Below are positions 15,042 through 23,425 of a stretch of DNA of 33,334 bases, piece by piece. The position numbers were made by a program, and so were the translations under genes. How positions within the stretch are numbered: position 1 is the stretch's first letter; each line of letters begins with the position of its first letter. The DNA is from an uncultured Desulfuromonadales bacterium (GTDB lineage: Bacteria; Desulfobacterota; Desulfuromonadia; Geobacterales; CAIOGM01), in contig CAIYUY010000099.1 in the NCBI GenBank assembly GCA_903929485.1, positions 1 to 33,334 on the forward strand, in the 5' to 3' direction. The notes beneath the pieces are model-generated. The model was not told the DNA's origin, made no database searches, and worked only from the letters and a program-made list of their open reading frames with translations.

Positions 15042-16042
15042 TGTCGGCTCACTCCGGCGGAGGAAAAGCTGCCCCCCACCCCCCGCTGCGGCAGAGCCTT
15101 GATGATGCTGGTTTTCGGCGCTGCTCCGCTGCTCCGGGTGAGATGGAAGCCGATCATCGCCATTTCCGCCATCAGTAGCGCCGCCGTCAGATAGATCGCT
15201 ACCCGGAGCCGGGAAGCGGCTTTTTTGGCGCCGGCTTCCAGGATGTCATCGGCGCCCCGGCGTACATGACGTTCGCCGACTTCCCGGCTGCCGTCCAGAA
15301 AAGCGGCCATGAGGCTTCGCGACGCCAGCAGGTTGACGGTGCGGGGTATGCCGCCGGATAAGGTGTAAATCAGCGACTTTGCAGTTGCACCGTACAACGG
15401 GGAGCTGTTTCCACCCTGGTTTACTCTGGCGCCGATGTAAACGGAACTCTCCGACGGGGTCAAACGTTCCAGCCTGACCCGAACCGCGATCCGCTGGTTC
15501 AGTTGCCGCAGGGACGGGACCAGCAGTTTGCTCCTCAGCTCGGGCTGACCGACGAGGATGATCTGGAGCAGTTTTTCCTTTTCCGTCTCCAAGTTGGAGA
15601 GGAGCCTCAACTCCTCCAGGGTGGTTTCGGGAAGTTCCTGCGCCTCGTCCACGATGATCACCACCCGCCGGTCACTGCCGGCCTGAACCAGGAGAAAATC
15701 GCGGAAATCCTTGAGCATGTCGTTCTTGCTTCCGCTCCTGAGCGGGATCTTGAGCTCCTCCAGAATCGCCGGTAAAAATTCCTCGGGTGAGAGCCGTGGC
15801 GTTATGATCTGGGCAATTTCCGCCGTCTGTTTCATGCTCTCAATAAATACACGCAGGGTCGCGCTCTTGCCGGTTCCCGGCTCGCCGGTGAGGATGCAGA
15901 AACCTTCCTTCTCCCTGACGCAGTACTCCAGCGCCAGCAGCGCGGCAGCCTGCCCCTGGGAAGGGTAGAAATAAGCGGTGTCCGGCGTCATCCGGAACGG
16001 ATTATCGTTGAGGCCGAAAAATGTAAGGTAATTTGAGGACAT
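15038..16042 (-). CDS. mshM: ExeA/MshM-type AAA ATPase
   Basis: Encodes 334 residues beginning NYLTFFGLNDNPF, the usual start of ExeA-like ATPases. Walker A GEPGTGKS is at 53-60 and Walker B VVIIVDEAQ at 127-135, followed by LEELRLLSNLETEKEKLLQI and a GGIPRTVNLL sensor segment. A transmembrane helix at about 278-301 anchors it to the inner membrane, as in ExeA. The ExeA peptidoglycan-binding domain is absent, leaving only a short periplasmic tail. In ExeAB and Msh systems this ATPase assists secretin insertion through peptidoglycan, which fits the transglycosylase gene that overlaps it by 4 bp. Confidence 0.92.
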   Translation of the reverse strand: MSSNYLTFFGLNDNPFRMTPDTAYFYPSQGQAAALLALEYCVREKEGFCILTGEPGTGKSATLRVFIESMKQTAEIAQIITPRLSPEEFLPAILEELKIPLRSGSKNDMLKDFRDFLLVQAGSDRRVVIIVDEAQELPETTLEELRLLSNLETEKEKLLQIILVGQPELRSKLLVPSLRQLNQRIAVRVRLERLTPSESSVYIGARVNQGGNSSPLYGATAKSLIYTLSGGIPRTVNLLASRSLMAAFLDGSREVGERHVRRGADDILEAGAKKAASRLRVAIYLTAALLMAEMAMIGFHLTRSSGAAPKTSIIKALPQRGVGGSFSSAGVSRQ

Positions 16043-16059
16043 TTCCGTCAGCTCTCCGG

Positions 16060-17274
16060 CTATCTGCCTATTTGGGAAACAAGGTCGTACATGGGGAGCA
16101 ATAGCCCCATGATGATGAGTGCGAACAGCCCTCCCACCACGACCATGACCACCGGCTCCACGAGCTTCCCCATGATGGCGGTGGCGTCATCCAGCTTTTT
16201 CGTGAAATGCCTGGCTAGAAAGTCCAGCTGGCTGTCAAGGGTGCCGCTGTTCTCGCCGATACCGATCATCCGTATGGCCAGTAGCGGCAGGAACTTCCCC
16301 TTGTCCAGCGCCTGGGAGACGGGGGAGCCGTCCATGATGTTCTTTTTGGCGTCCCGCAGGTTGACGGCAAAGTATTCATTCCCCACTGTGGGGACGATGA
16401 GATCGAAGATTCTGTCGATGCTCATGCCGGCCACCACCAGTATCCTGAACTGTTCCGCGAATACCGCCACGCTTTTGTTATAGATGATCAGCCGTACGAT
16501 GGGGAGCCTGACCAGGGCCAAATCCCGCAGGTATCGCACCCGGGGGTGCTTTCCCGCCAGAAAGATCCCCACCGCTGCGACTCCGGGGGAAAGGAGCAGC
16601 AGCAGCCAGTGCGCCTGGAACAGATTGCCGGCGGAGATCAGCAGGAGTGTCAGGGGAGGGAGCTTGACCCCCATGGATTTCATGGTGACAATCATCTTGG
16701 GGAGCACGAAGACGAGCCAGAATACCAGTGCGCCGCCGGTGGTGGTCATGGCGAACAGCGGGTACAGCATCGCCTGCTTGAGGGCGCCGGCCAGCCCCTG
16801 CAACCTCAGCAGGTGCTCGGCGGCTTCCCGCAGGCTTTCGTCGAAACGGCCGGTCTGTTCCCCCACGGAGACGAGCGTTCTGAGGATATGGGGGAAAAGC
16901 GCCCCCTGGGCTTCCAGCGCCGCGGAGACGGAACCGCCCCGCTCCACCACCTGCTTCACATCCTGGAGCACCGACTTGAATGTCTTGTTACCGCACGAGG
17001 CGATGAGATCTTCCAGTGAGGTGAGCATGGGCATTCCCGCCTTCAGCATGACGGAAAGGTTCTGGGCAAACTCGATAAAATCGCCGCGGTTGACGCGCAA
17101 CGCCTGGAACGACTTAAGCAAACGGGCCAGCTGATGGGATGTTTGCCGCAGGGAAACCGGGTAGAGTCCCCTGGAACTCAACTCCCTTGAGGCTGATTCC
17201 GGGCTGTCGGATTCCATCCTCCCCTTGACCAGTTGCCCCGTGGGGGCGATGGCGCTGTATGCATAGAAACTCAT
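16060..17274 (-). CDS. mshG: MSHA/type II inner-membrane platform protein (GspF/PilC family)
   Basis: Encodes 404 residues, standard for the family. It begins SFYAYSAIAPTGQLVKGRME and contains two T2SSF domains (about 65-190 and 270-395), each with the FAQNLSVMLKAGMPMLTSL or EQFRILVVAGMSIDRI helix. Membrane helices lie near 165-190, 215-235 and the C-terminus (VVMVVVGGLFALIIMGLLLPMYDLV). It forms the rotor or platform on which the ATPase acts to extract pilins from the membrane. Its start overlaps the ATPase stop by 4 bp. Confidence 0.95.
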   Translation of the reverse strand: MSFYAYSAIAPTGQLVKGRMESDSPESASRELSSRGLYPVSLRQTSHQLARLLKSFQALRVNRGDFIEFAQNLSVMLKAGMPMLTSLEDLIASCGNKTFKSVLQDVKQVVERGGSVSAALEAQGALFPHILRTLVSVGEQTGRFDESLREAAEHLLRLQGLAGALKQAMLYPLFAMTTTGGALVFWLVFVLPKMIVTMKSMGVKLPPLTLLLISAGNLFQAHWLLLLLSPGVAAVGIFLAGKHPRVRYLRDLALVRLPIVRLIIYNKSVAVFAEQFRILVVAGMSIDRIFDLIVPTVGNEYFAVNLRDAKKNIMDGSPVSQALDKGKFLPLLAIRMIGIGENSGTLDSQLDFLARHFTKKLDDATAIMGKLVEPVVMVVVGGLFALIIMGLLLPMYDLVSQIGR

Positions 17275-18923
17275 CCCGCCACCCTTTGAACCTCTTGAAG
17301 AGTGGTTTCTCCCGCCGCCGCCTTGCGCAGTCCGTCCACGTACAGGGGGATCATCCCCCCTTTCAGCGCCGTCTTGAAGATCGCGCCGGTGGAGGCCCCG
17401 GCGAAGATCATCTCCCTGATCTCACCGGTTACGATCATCACTTCGGCGATGCAGGTCCTGCCGGCATAGCCGCCGCCGTCGCAGCTGTCGCAACCGGCGC
17501 CGCGAAAGGCCCGGGTAATGGTTATTCCAGCCTTGCTGAAGAGCGCTTGGTCGACGACATCCAAGTCGTACTCCTCCTTGCAGCGATGGCAGATTCGGCG
17601 CGCCAACCGTTGGGCCATGACTGCCAAAAGAGACGAGGAGAGGAGCAGTTTGTCCATCCCCAGATCCAGGAGACGGGGAATGGCGGTTACCGCATCATTG
17701 GTATGCAGCGTCGAGAGGACCAAGTGCCCCGTTATGGAGGCTCGGATGGCGATCTGGGCCGTCTCGCTGTCACGGATCTCCCCCAGCAGCATGACGTCCG
17801 GATCCTGCCGCATGAAGCTTCTGGCTGAGGAGGCAAACGTGTAGCCGGCCTTCTCGTTGACTTCGGTTTGGCGGACAAAGTTCAGACGGTATTCCACCGG
17901 GTCCTCCACCGTTATGACGTTTCGCTCCAACAGGTCAATTTCACGCAGGTAGGAGTAGAGGGTGGTGGTCTTGCCGGAACCGGTGGGGCCGGTTATGAGC
18001 ACGATGCCGTGGGATTTAGCGAACAGGCGCCGCATGGTCGCCACCAGAGTATCGGAAAACCCCAGCGTATTTATTCTCATGAGTGATCCGCTGGTGGAGA
18101 GAACCCGTATCACGACTATTTCACCGTGAATGGAGGGGACCGTGGAGATCCTGAGATCGTATTTCTTGCTCAGGAACGCCAGGGTGTAGGAGCCGTCCTG
18201 GGGGAGCCTCTGCTCGGCTATATCCATCTGCGCCATGATCTTGATGCGTGACACAAGGGAGCTCTGAAATGCGCCGGGGAGGCAGTGACCGTAGGTCAGA
18301 ACGCCGTCTATGCGGTAGAAGACGTGGAGCACCTCCTTGGACGGGGTGAAATGGATGTCGGTGGCCTGTCGACGTATACCGTCCATGAGAAGCAGTTCGG
18401 TGAGCTCGGGAACGATGGCGCCCGGCACCACTCCGCCGTTTCTGAAACCGCTGTTCAGCTCTTCCAGCCTCCGATGTACCGGGTGCTCCACGAAATAGTA
18501 GGCGCTTTCCATGATGTCGTTGTAGGAATCCTGGTCCACCAGGTAGACCCGCGGACTCTTCCCCGTGAGGTTTCGCGCGCTATCCAACGCAACGATATTG
18601 CTGGGGTTTGTCACCCCGATGGAGAGGGTCCCCTCATGCAAAGCCAGCGGAATATAACCGTTTTTTTTTGCAACCTCCTTGGGGACGAAGCGAAGCGTTT
18701 CATCGGCGATGGTGACACTCCGGAGCTCCAGGTATTCCAGTCCGAACTGCTTGGCGATGGTCCGAGCAAATTCCGGCGCCGTCAGGAATCCCAGGGAGAT
18801 GAGGGTTTCGCCCAGAATGGCTCCGGTCACACGCTGTTGGATCAGCGCTATGTTAAGCTGTTTTTTGGAAAGGAGCCCCTTGGCGACCAGGAGGTCGCCT
18901 ATCCGGAGCGGTGCTTGAGCCAT
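17271..18923 (-). CDS. mshE: Pilus extension ATPase with N-terminal MshEN domain (GspE/PilB/MshE)
   Basis: Encodes 550 residues. The MshEN domain at 7-60 fits the c-di-GMP-binding pattern: RIGDLL, then LNIALIQQ (L23, L27, Q30), then LGETLISLG and a second distal Gln59. The secretion ATPase core has Walker A GPTGSGKT (312-319), the Asp box ITVEDPVEY (337-345), Walker B LLGEIRDSETA (379-389) and the His box TGHLVLSTLHTND (398-410). A zinc-binding pair CxxC is at C445/C448 and C478/C481. It is predicted to power pilus extension and to respond to c-di-GMP, as shown for Vibrio MshE. No retraction (PilT-like) ATPase is adjacent. It lies 22 bp after mshL. Confidence 0.95.
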   Translation of the reverse strand: MAQAPLRIGDLLVAKGLLSKKQLNIALIQQRVTGAILGETLISLGFLTAPEFARTIAKQFGLEYLELRSVTIADETLRFVPKEVAKKNGYIPLALHEGTLSIGVTNPSNIVALDSARNLTGKSPRVYLVDQDSYNDIMESAYYFVEHPVHRRLEELNSGFRNGGVVPGAIVPELTELLLMDGIRRQATDIHFTPSKEVLHVFYRIDGVLTYGHCLPGAFQSSLVSRIKIMAQMDIAEQRLPQDGSYTLAFLSKKYDLRISTVPSIHGEIVVIRVLSTSGSLMRINTLGFSDTLVATMRRLFAKSHGIVLITGPTGSGKTTTLYSYLREIDLLERNVITVEDPVEYRLNFVRQTEVNEKAGYTFASSARSFMRQDPDVMLLGEIRDSETAQIAIRASITGHLVLSTLHTNDAVTAIPRLLDLGMDKLLLSSSLLAVMAQRLARRICHRCKEEYDLDVVDQALFSKAGITITRAFRGAGCDSCDGGGYAGRTCIAEVMIVTGEIREMIFAGASTGAIFKTALKGGMIPLYVDGLRKAAAGETTLQEVQRVAG

Positions 18924-18945
18924 GGGTCGTTATCCTCGCCGGTAA

Positions 18946-20634
18946 TCAATCGTTGATCACGATATGCGGCCGGAGCATCAGCACCAGCTCCGACCTGGCT
19001 GTACTGTTTTTGATCCGGGTGAAAAGCTTGCCAAGATACGGTATCTCACCCAGGAGGGGGACCTTCTCTTCGGTGTTGTTCTCCTGCTTGGAAATGAGCC
19101 CCCCCAGGATGACGATCTGTCCGTCCCTCATGGTGACGGTGGTAGTCATTTCCCTCAGGTCGACGGTGGGGATACTGATGGTGGTCTGATTACCGGTCGC
19201 CCCGATACTCTTGTCCACCAGGGAAACCAGGTTGGAGGTGATGGGGGTGATGTTGATGGAGATCTCCCCGGAATCGGAGATGTACGGCACGATGCCGATG
19301 ATCATGCCGGAGAGGATGCTCCCTGTTTGCACGGTGAAGGTTGTGATGGGGGTAGCGCCGCTGCTCGTGGTGGAGACGACTTGGGATATGTAGCTGGTGT
19401 TTCTCCCCACGGTCAGGACGGAGGCGTGCCCGTTCATGACGTTTATCCGGGGATTGGAAAGGGTCTTGACCTCACCCTGACTACTTAGCGCGGTGAGGAG
19501 CGCCTGAAAATTGGCCCGACTTACCCCGATCTGAAACTGGGAAGCTGCGGCAGCCGCCGCCGTTGCGGTGGTGAAATCGCGGGTGGCGATGTTGAGGGCG
19601 CCGAGACCCGCGTTCAGCGTCCCCCCCAACCCGTTCACATTTTGCAGAAAACTCCAGTCGATGCCGAAATTGACCCCATCGTTCAACTGAACCTCGATGA
19701 TCCTTGCCTCGATCATCACCTGGCGGTTCAGGACTTTTTTTACATTATCCAGGTACCGCTCCAACTTCTCCATATTCTTCCGGGTGGCGGTGAGCATGAT
19801 GGTGCCGGTAAGCCTGTTGACGGTGACGCTTTGCTGCGGTTGCACCGGTTCAGACTGTCCGGCCCACCCCGAGGGTCGGTCCGTGCCGCTTAACTCCTGC
19901 TGGTTTTGTTGGCGGGGACGGAGATCGGCCGGCCGGAGTGTCTGGGGCGCCGGGGATTCTTTTTTCCCGATGATCCCCTCCAGGGATTTTTCCAATGATT
20001 CCCAGAAGTCGAAGGCCTTGCCGTCCCCCTTGCTTCCCGAGGTTATGGTCCCCTTGATGTTGCTGGAGCCTCCCGCCCCCGTTGCCGCCACCATGGCCCC
20101 CCCAAGGATGTCTCCCCCCACATCCACCGAATAGCTGCTGACCAGCGCCGGATGTCCCAGCTCGAAAATCCTGGTCCCCATGGATTCAACCCTGAGGACG
20201 TTGCCGGTGACCGTGTAGAAGCAGTCCACCGTGGTGAAAATACTTTTCAGGGCATCTTCCGCCAGTACGTTTTTCAGGGATAGGGTTATGGGCTGATCCA
20301 GGGGGACGTCCCGGTCTATGAGGAGGTTCAACCCTCCGGCTTCGGCCACCACATGGAGCAGGTCGCCCAGCGCGCTGTTTCTGACGACGACAGTGACCAT
20401 TTTCGTTTTTACCGGAACGATATCATCGGAGACCGGGACAAATGCGGGAGGCGGAGAGGGTTGTGGCGGGGCCGGAGCCCGCGTTTCCCACCCCTGCTGT
20501 TCCCTGGCGAAGAAGGTGTCGGGCTTCACCGCTGCCGGCGGAGCCGAGCAGGAGGTCAACAGTGCGGGAATGGCAAGCCGGACGAACCAGCAGGCCGCTT
20601 TTAACCGTCGTGTCGTTAATCGATGTTGAGCCAT
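18946..20634 (-). CDS. mshL: Outer-membrane secretin MshL
   Basis: Encodes 562 residues. A lipoprotein signal with lipobox LLTSC (Cys29) is followed by a Pro-rich segment. An STN-like domain follows (about 85-150, DLLHVVAEAGGLNLLIDRDV). Then comes a Gly/Ser-rich linker and an N1-type domain with VTVNRLTGTIMLTATRKNMEKLE. The secretin barrel (about 330-560) shows VKTLSNPRINVMNGHASVLTVG and the diagnostic VPLLGEIPYLGKLFT near the C-terminus. It forms the outer-membrane channel for the pilus. The start overlaps the mshK-like gene by 19 bp. Confidence 0.95.
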   Translation of the reverse strand: MAQHRLTTRRLKAACWFVRLAIPALLTSCSAPPAAVKPDTFFAREQQGWETRAPAPPQPSPPPAFVPVSDDIVPVKTKMVTVVVRNSALGDLLHVVAEAGGLNLLIDRDVPLDQPITLSLKNVLAEDALKSIFTTVDCFYTVTGNVLRVESMGTRIFELGHPALVSSYSVDVGGDILGGAMVAATGAGGSSNIKGTITSGSKGDGKAFDFWESLEKSLEGIIGKKESPAPQTLRPADLRPRQQNQQELSGTDRPSGWAGQSEPVQPQQSVTVNRLTGTIMLTATRKNMEKLERYLDNVKKVLNRQVMIEARIIEVQLNDGVNFGIDWSFLQNVNGLGGTLNAGLGALNIATRDFTTATAAAAAASQFQIGVSRANFQALLTALSSQGEVKTLSNPRINVMNGHASVLTVGRNTSYISQVVSTTSSGATPITTFTVQTGSILSGMIIGIVPYISDSGEISINITPITSNLVSLVDKSIGATGNQTTISIPTVDLREMTTTVTMRDGQIVILGGLISKQENNTEEKVPLLGEIPYLGKLFTRIKNSTARSELVLMLRPHIVIND

Positions 20635-21107
20635 ATCTCCCTTTCGGCCGTTTTCAAAAGAATCCGTTCTTTTTCTATCTTCAGGACTTTGCCGGCTGCC
20701 AGGGAGCCTCCCTGGGAAAGCACGTGACCGTCAAGGATGGCCATCTTCGTGGCTCCGTCGTTGTATATCATGGAGAGCCTGGGGAGCCGCCGGGGCTGAT
20801 CCGCCGGCCTGACAGCCGGGGCATTCCCGGGGGGAAGGGGACCGGGGGGAAATTGGACCCCGTCCGATTTTGCCGGGGCAGGCCGGGTGACGGTGGGCGC
20901 CGGCTGTACGAGGCATTCCAGACCGGAAAAAAAAGTCCGCGGTTTCCGAGGGGAAAGCGCCACGTTTTGGCAGGAAAAAGTTATCAACTCCTGCTCCACC
21001 GGGGAGATGCGGGGAGGAGGCATCTTCCGGAAATAAACTGCCGCGGGAACGCTCAGCAGCAGCAAGGGCGCCAGGAGCAGGGTCGTGATGGAACTGCCGA
21101 TGGTCAT
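20616..21107 (-). CDS. mshK: MshK-like bitopic pilus assembly protein
   Basis: Encodes 163 residues with an N-terminal transmembrane or signal segment (about 7-25), a Pro-rich low-complexity linker (about 65-100), and a C-terminal beta domain. That domain (LSMIYNDGATKMAILDGHVL...GKVLKIEKERILLKTAEREIWLNI) follows the PilP/GspC-HR/MshK pattern: a small 'oil-and-vinegar' module that links inner-membrane components to the secretin. Assignment to MshK rests on position between mshJ and mshL plus this pattern; primary similarity in the family is low. It overlaps mshL by 19 bp and mshJ by 4 bp. Confidence 0.7.
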   Translation of the reverse strand: MTIGSSITTLLLAPLLLLSVPAAVYFRKMPPPRISPVEQELITFSCQNVALSPRKPRTFFSGLECLVQPAPTVTRPAPAKSDGVQFPPGPLPPGNAPAVRPADQPRRLPRLSMIYNDGATKMAILDGHVLSQGGSLAAGKVLKIEKERILLKTAEREIWLNID

Positions 21108-21658
21108 GGTTTGCTCCCTTCGGGGAGGACGACCGTCCCTTTGATGATGAAGGAGATCCCCCCCCTGCCATTCTGCTCCACCTGGGAGACGGCAAGGGAG
21201 TTGACCGGAGTAAAGAGGGTAGTGGAGTGCCGCAGATAGGCGACGGCGTTAAGGAGGTCGCAATAACCAGGATCAATGAACGTAAGGCTGTACTGCAGCG
21301 ACAGTTCCCCCCCCTTCTTTACCAGCGTGGCGATGGTCATCTCATCCGGTTTGAGCCGCGTCTTGATCTGGTCTATCCTGCCATAAATAAGCCCTTCCGG
21401 CGAATCGCTCCCCGGTTCCTCCGGGAGTGCGCTCCGGAGCGCCGTCAGGACGACTCGCCGGTTGGCGGCAGCCTCCATGACCCGTGACTGTCCGTCTTGG
21501 GCGCGCAGATATTCCCGGTACTCTTTTTCAAGGATGCGCCGGCTTCTCTGCTGATCGGCCCAGAGCGTGGTGACGGTAAGGCAGAGGAGGAAGACAATCC
21601 AGAAAAGCATTTTTGGTCGTTTGAGTCCGTTTTCATACCTGCCGATTGTGGGATTCAT
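21104..21658 (-). CDS. mshJ: MshJ/PilO-like inner-membrane alignment protein
   Basis: Encodes 184 residues with one transmembrane helix (about 17-35), a coiled-coil stretch (QQRSRRILEKEYREYLRAQDG) and a ferredoxin-like periplasmic domain in which LSLQYSLTFIDPGYCDLLNAVAYLRHS corresponds to the PilO/GspM core helix-strand unit. PilO-type proteins pair with the PilN-like domain encoded just upstream and tie the cytoplasmic ATPase ring to periplasmic MshK. ATGA overlaps on both sides (21655-21658 and 21104-21107) indicate strict co-translation. Confidence 0.75.
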   Translation of the reverse strand: MNPTIGRYENGLKRPKMLFWIVFLLCLTVTTLWADQQRSRRILEKEYREYLRAQDGQSRVMEAAANRRVVLTALRSALPEEPGSDSPEGLIYGRIDQIKTRLKPDEMTIATLVKKGGELSLQYSLTFIDPGYCDLLNAVAYLRHSTTLFTPVNSLAVSQVEQNGRGGISFIIKGTVVLPEGSKP

Positions 21659-23097
21659 GGCGCCGGCCGGCCACCGGCCGCGCTGTAGCGGGCGTCGATG
21701 GTGAATGTTTTTAATTTTACGTCAACAGTACTGGAAGCCACGACGTATCCGGGGATCGTATTCACCTGCCGTACCACCTCCTCATAAACCGACTGGGTTT
21801 CCCTGAAGCCTGAACCTGCGATATCTCCCTTGATGCCGACCTCCACGAAACCCGCTCCCGACCGTAGCGACACCCCCTTGATGGCGTACTCCGCTCCCTT
21901 TGCCAATGTCAACGAGGCGAGTGCGGCTCCCGGATCCGTGGAGTCACTGCTCCGATTGAGGTACTCCAGGATGTGAGCCTTTTTCGTCGTCTGTTGATCA
22001 AGTTTCCGGTAATCGGACAGCTTCTTTGCGGAGTTTCCCAGACGCGCCTTTACCTCGTCGATCCTTGACCGGAGGAGCATTATCTTTTCCCATTCGGTGA
22101 AGAGTAATCCTCCCATAATCAGGGTGACAAGAATCATGGCCAGCGTCCCCAGGGCGATGATTTTTTTGTTTCTCGTGTACGTTACGTACTCCGGCGGGAG
22201 GATGTTCCCCTCATCGGGAGAGTCCCTGTGATGCAGGGCCGCGGCCAAGGGGGCCAGGTATTCGGAAACTATCTGGTGAGGTATTCCGCCCAGGGGAAGG
22301 GGGGAGAAGGATTTGATCGGGACTGTGAGAGGCAAAGCCAAGTCACCTGGATTAAGCATGATCGCTTCCGCCGGCTTCAGGCGTAACGTTTGGAAACAGT
22401 AATCGATGGTCATGTTGAGGTTCAGGATGTCATCGGGGAGCAGCATCCTGTTCTCGGAAGGAAGTTTGCGGATGAATCCGAGTTCGTTGTTTTCGCTCAA
22501 TAGGAACAGTTTCTCGCCGGGAAGGGCGGCAATGAAGATGCGCGTCACGGTTGAATCATCGACGCAGGCGGCGGCCGCCAGCCTGAAGATAGGGTATGGC
22601 GCGGCGTAGAGATGGGTAATGACTATTTTGCATCTGTTGAAGAGTGCCATGATCTCGGCAAGGGAGATGTCGGGATAACTGAATGCGGCGATTTTTCGGT
22701 ACGGCGCTCCATCAGTGGTGGTTTCACCCAAAGTACGGTGAAACAGGGTGAAGGAGTCCAGCCCTGGGTGATTTTTCACCACCTCGGCGGCGACCAGAAC
22801 GTCAAGAAATTTACTTGCCGCGGGGGGGAGATACAGGACGTCGTGCAAAAATGATGCTGGGTTGTAGGAGAGAATACAGCTTTTTTCCCGACAGGATGCG
22901 AGGTTGGCCGCCAGTTCCCCGTAGGGGAACGTTCTCATGTCACTGACCGATATTTTGCCGCCGGAAAAAGTCGTCTTTACGCTCTGCACAATCGTTTCGT
23001 CAATATAAAAACAAAGCAAGCATATTCCCTGAGTACCGTTTAGCTTCGTGATCCCCGCTAAGGCATGCCGGATATTTTTTCCCGGTTCCGGCGGCAA
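21655..23097 (-). CDS. mshI: MshI-like PilM-PilN fusion; annotated start (TTG) is doubtful
   Basis: Encodes 480 residues. The cytoplasmic half (to about 300) resembles the actin-like PilM/GspL fold (FIAALPGEKLFLLSENNELGFIRKLP, then a hydrophobic helix). A transmembrane helix at about 311-333 (IIALGTLAMILVTLIMGGLLF) is followed by a coiled coil and a PilN-like ferredoxin domain. The only in-frame start after the preceding stop is TTG at 23095-23097, with no ribosome site. In another frame an ATG at 23124-23126, 8 nt after a strong GGAGG (23135-23139), encodes MKQIRRFRLHCRRNREK and then runs to a stop at 23058. A one-base shift at the A6 run (23075-23080) would join this basic N-terminus to the main frame. 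The true N-terminus is therefore probably at 23126 with a frameshift. Confidence 0.8.
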   Translation of the reverse strand: MPPEPGKNIRHALAGITKLNGTQGICLLCFYIDETIVQSVKTTFSGGKISVSDMRTFPYGELAANLASCREKSCILSYNPASFLHDVLYLPPAASKFLDVLVAAEVVKNHPGLDSFTLFHRTLGETTTDGAPYRKIAAFSYPDISLAEIMALFNRCKIVITHLYAAPYPIFRLAAAACVDDSTVTRIFIAALPGEKLFLLSENNELGFIRKLPSENRMLLPDDILNLNMTIDYCFQTLRLKPAEAIMLNPGDLALPLTVPIKSFSPLPLGGIPHQIVSEYLAPLAAALHHRDSPDEGNILPPEYVTYTRNKKIIALGTLAMILVTLIMGGLLFTEWEKIMLLRSRIDEVKARLGNSAKKLSDYRKLDQQTTKKAHILEYLNRSSDSTDPGAALASLTLAKGAEYAIKGVSLRSGAGFVEVGIKGDIAGSGFRETQSVYEEVVRQVNTIPGYVVASSTVDVKLKTFTIDARYSAAGGRPAP

Positions 23098-23126
23098 TGC
23101 AGCCGGAACCGGCGGATCTGTTTCAT

Positions 23127-23425
23127 GACCGAATCCTCCGTGCTAAAGTACGGTGCCACTCTACACGCGCCCTTGGAGTAACGCAAGAAATATGATAGAA
23201 ATATCAACCTTTTACGTATTATCCCTCATTGTGTGCACTGAGTCTCTCCATAAAGATGCTGTTTTGTTAATTTATAGTCGGTTATCAGCTCGCACCGTAA
23301 AAGAGGAATGCTTTATATGAAGTTCCGGCAACAGGGAAAGAGAGAGCTAAACAGTAAAAACCGCTCCCCCTGGCGGGAGGAACGGTCTCATTTATATCCG
23401 ATGCTTTTATGGTGCGACTGAAGAA
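23127..23425. other. Intergenic region upstream of the msh operon
   Basis: The region contains the dehydrogenase terminator (23354-23386). The remainder is AT-rich on the msh side. The only promoter-like words are weak: a GATAAT/TAATAC cluster near 23220 without a good -35, and a TGGCAC...TTTAGC string (about 23144-23156) whose spacing is two bases too long for sigma54. No RNA motif was recognised. Confidence 0.4.
23354..23386 (-). terminator. Rho-independent terminator after the beta-hydroxyacid dehydrogenase
   Basis: On the minus strand ACCGtTCCtCCC and GGGgGAgCGGT pair around GCCA and run into TTTTT (23356-23360). It lies 40 bp after the dehydrogenase stop and upstream of the msh operon. 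Confidence 0.75.

Noticed and set aside
23144-23160. Sigma54-like TGGCAC...TTTAGC upstream of mshI
   Set aside because: Spacing is two bases too long and the transcript would begin on the start codon.
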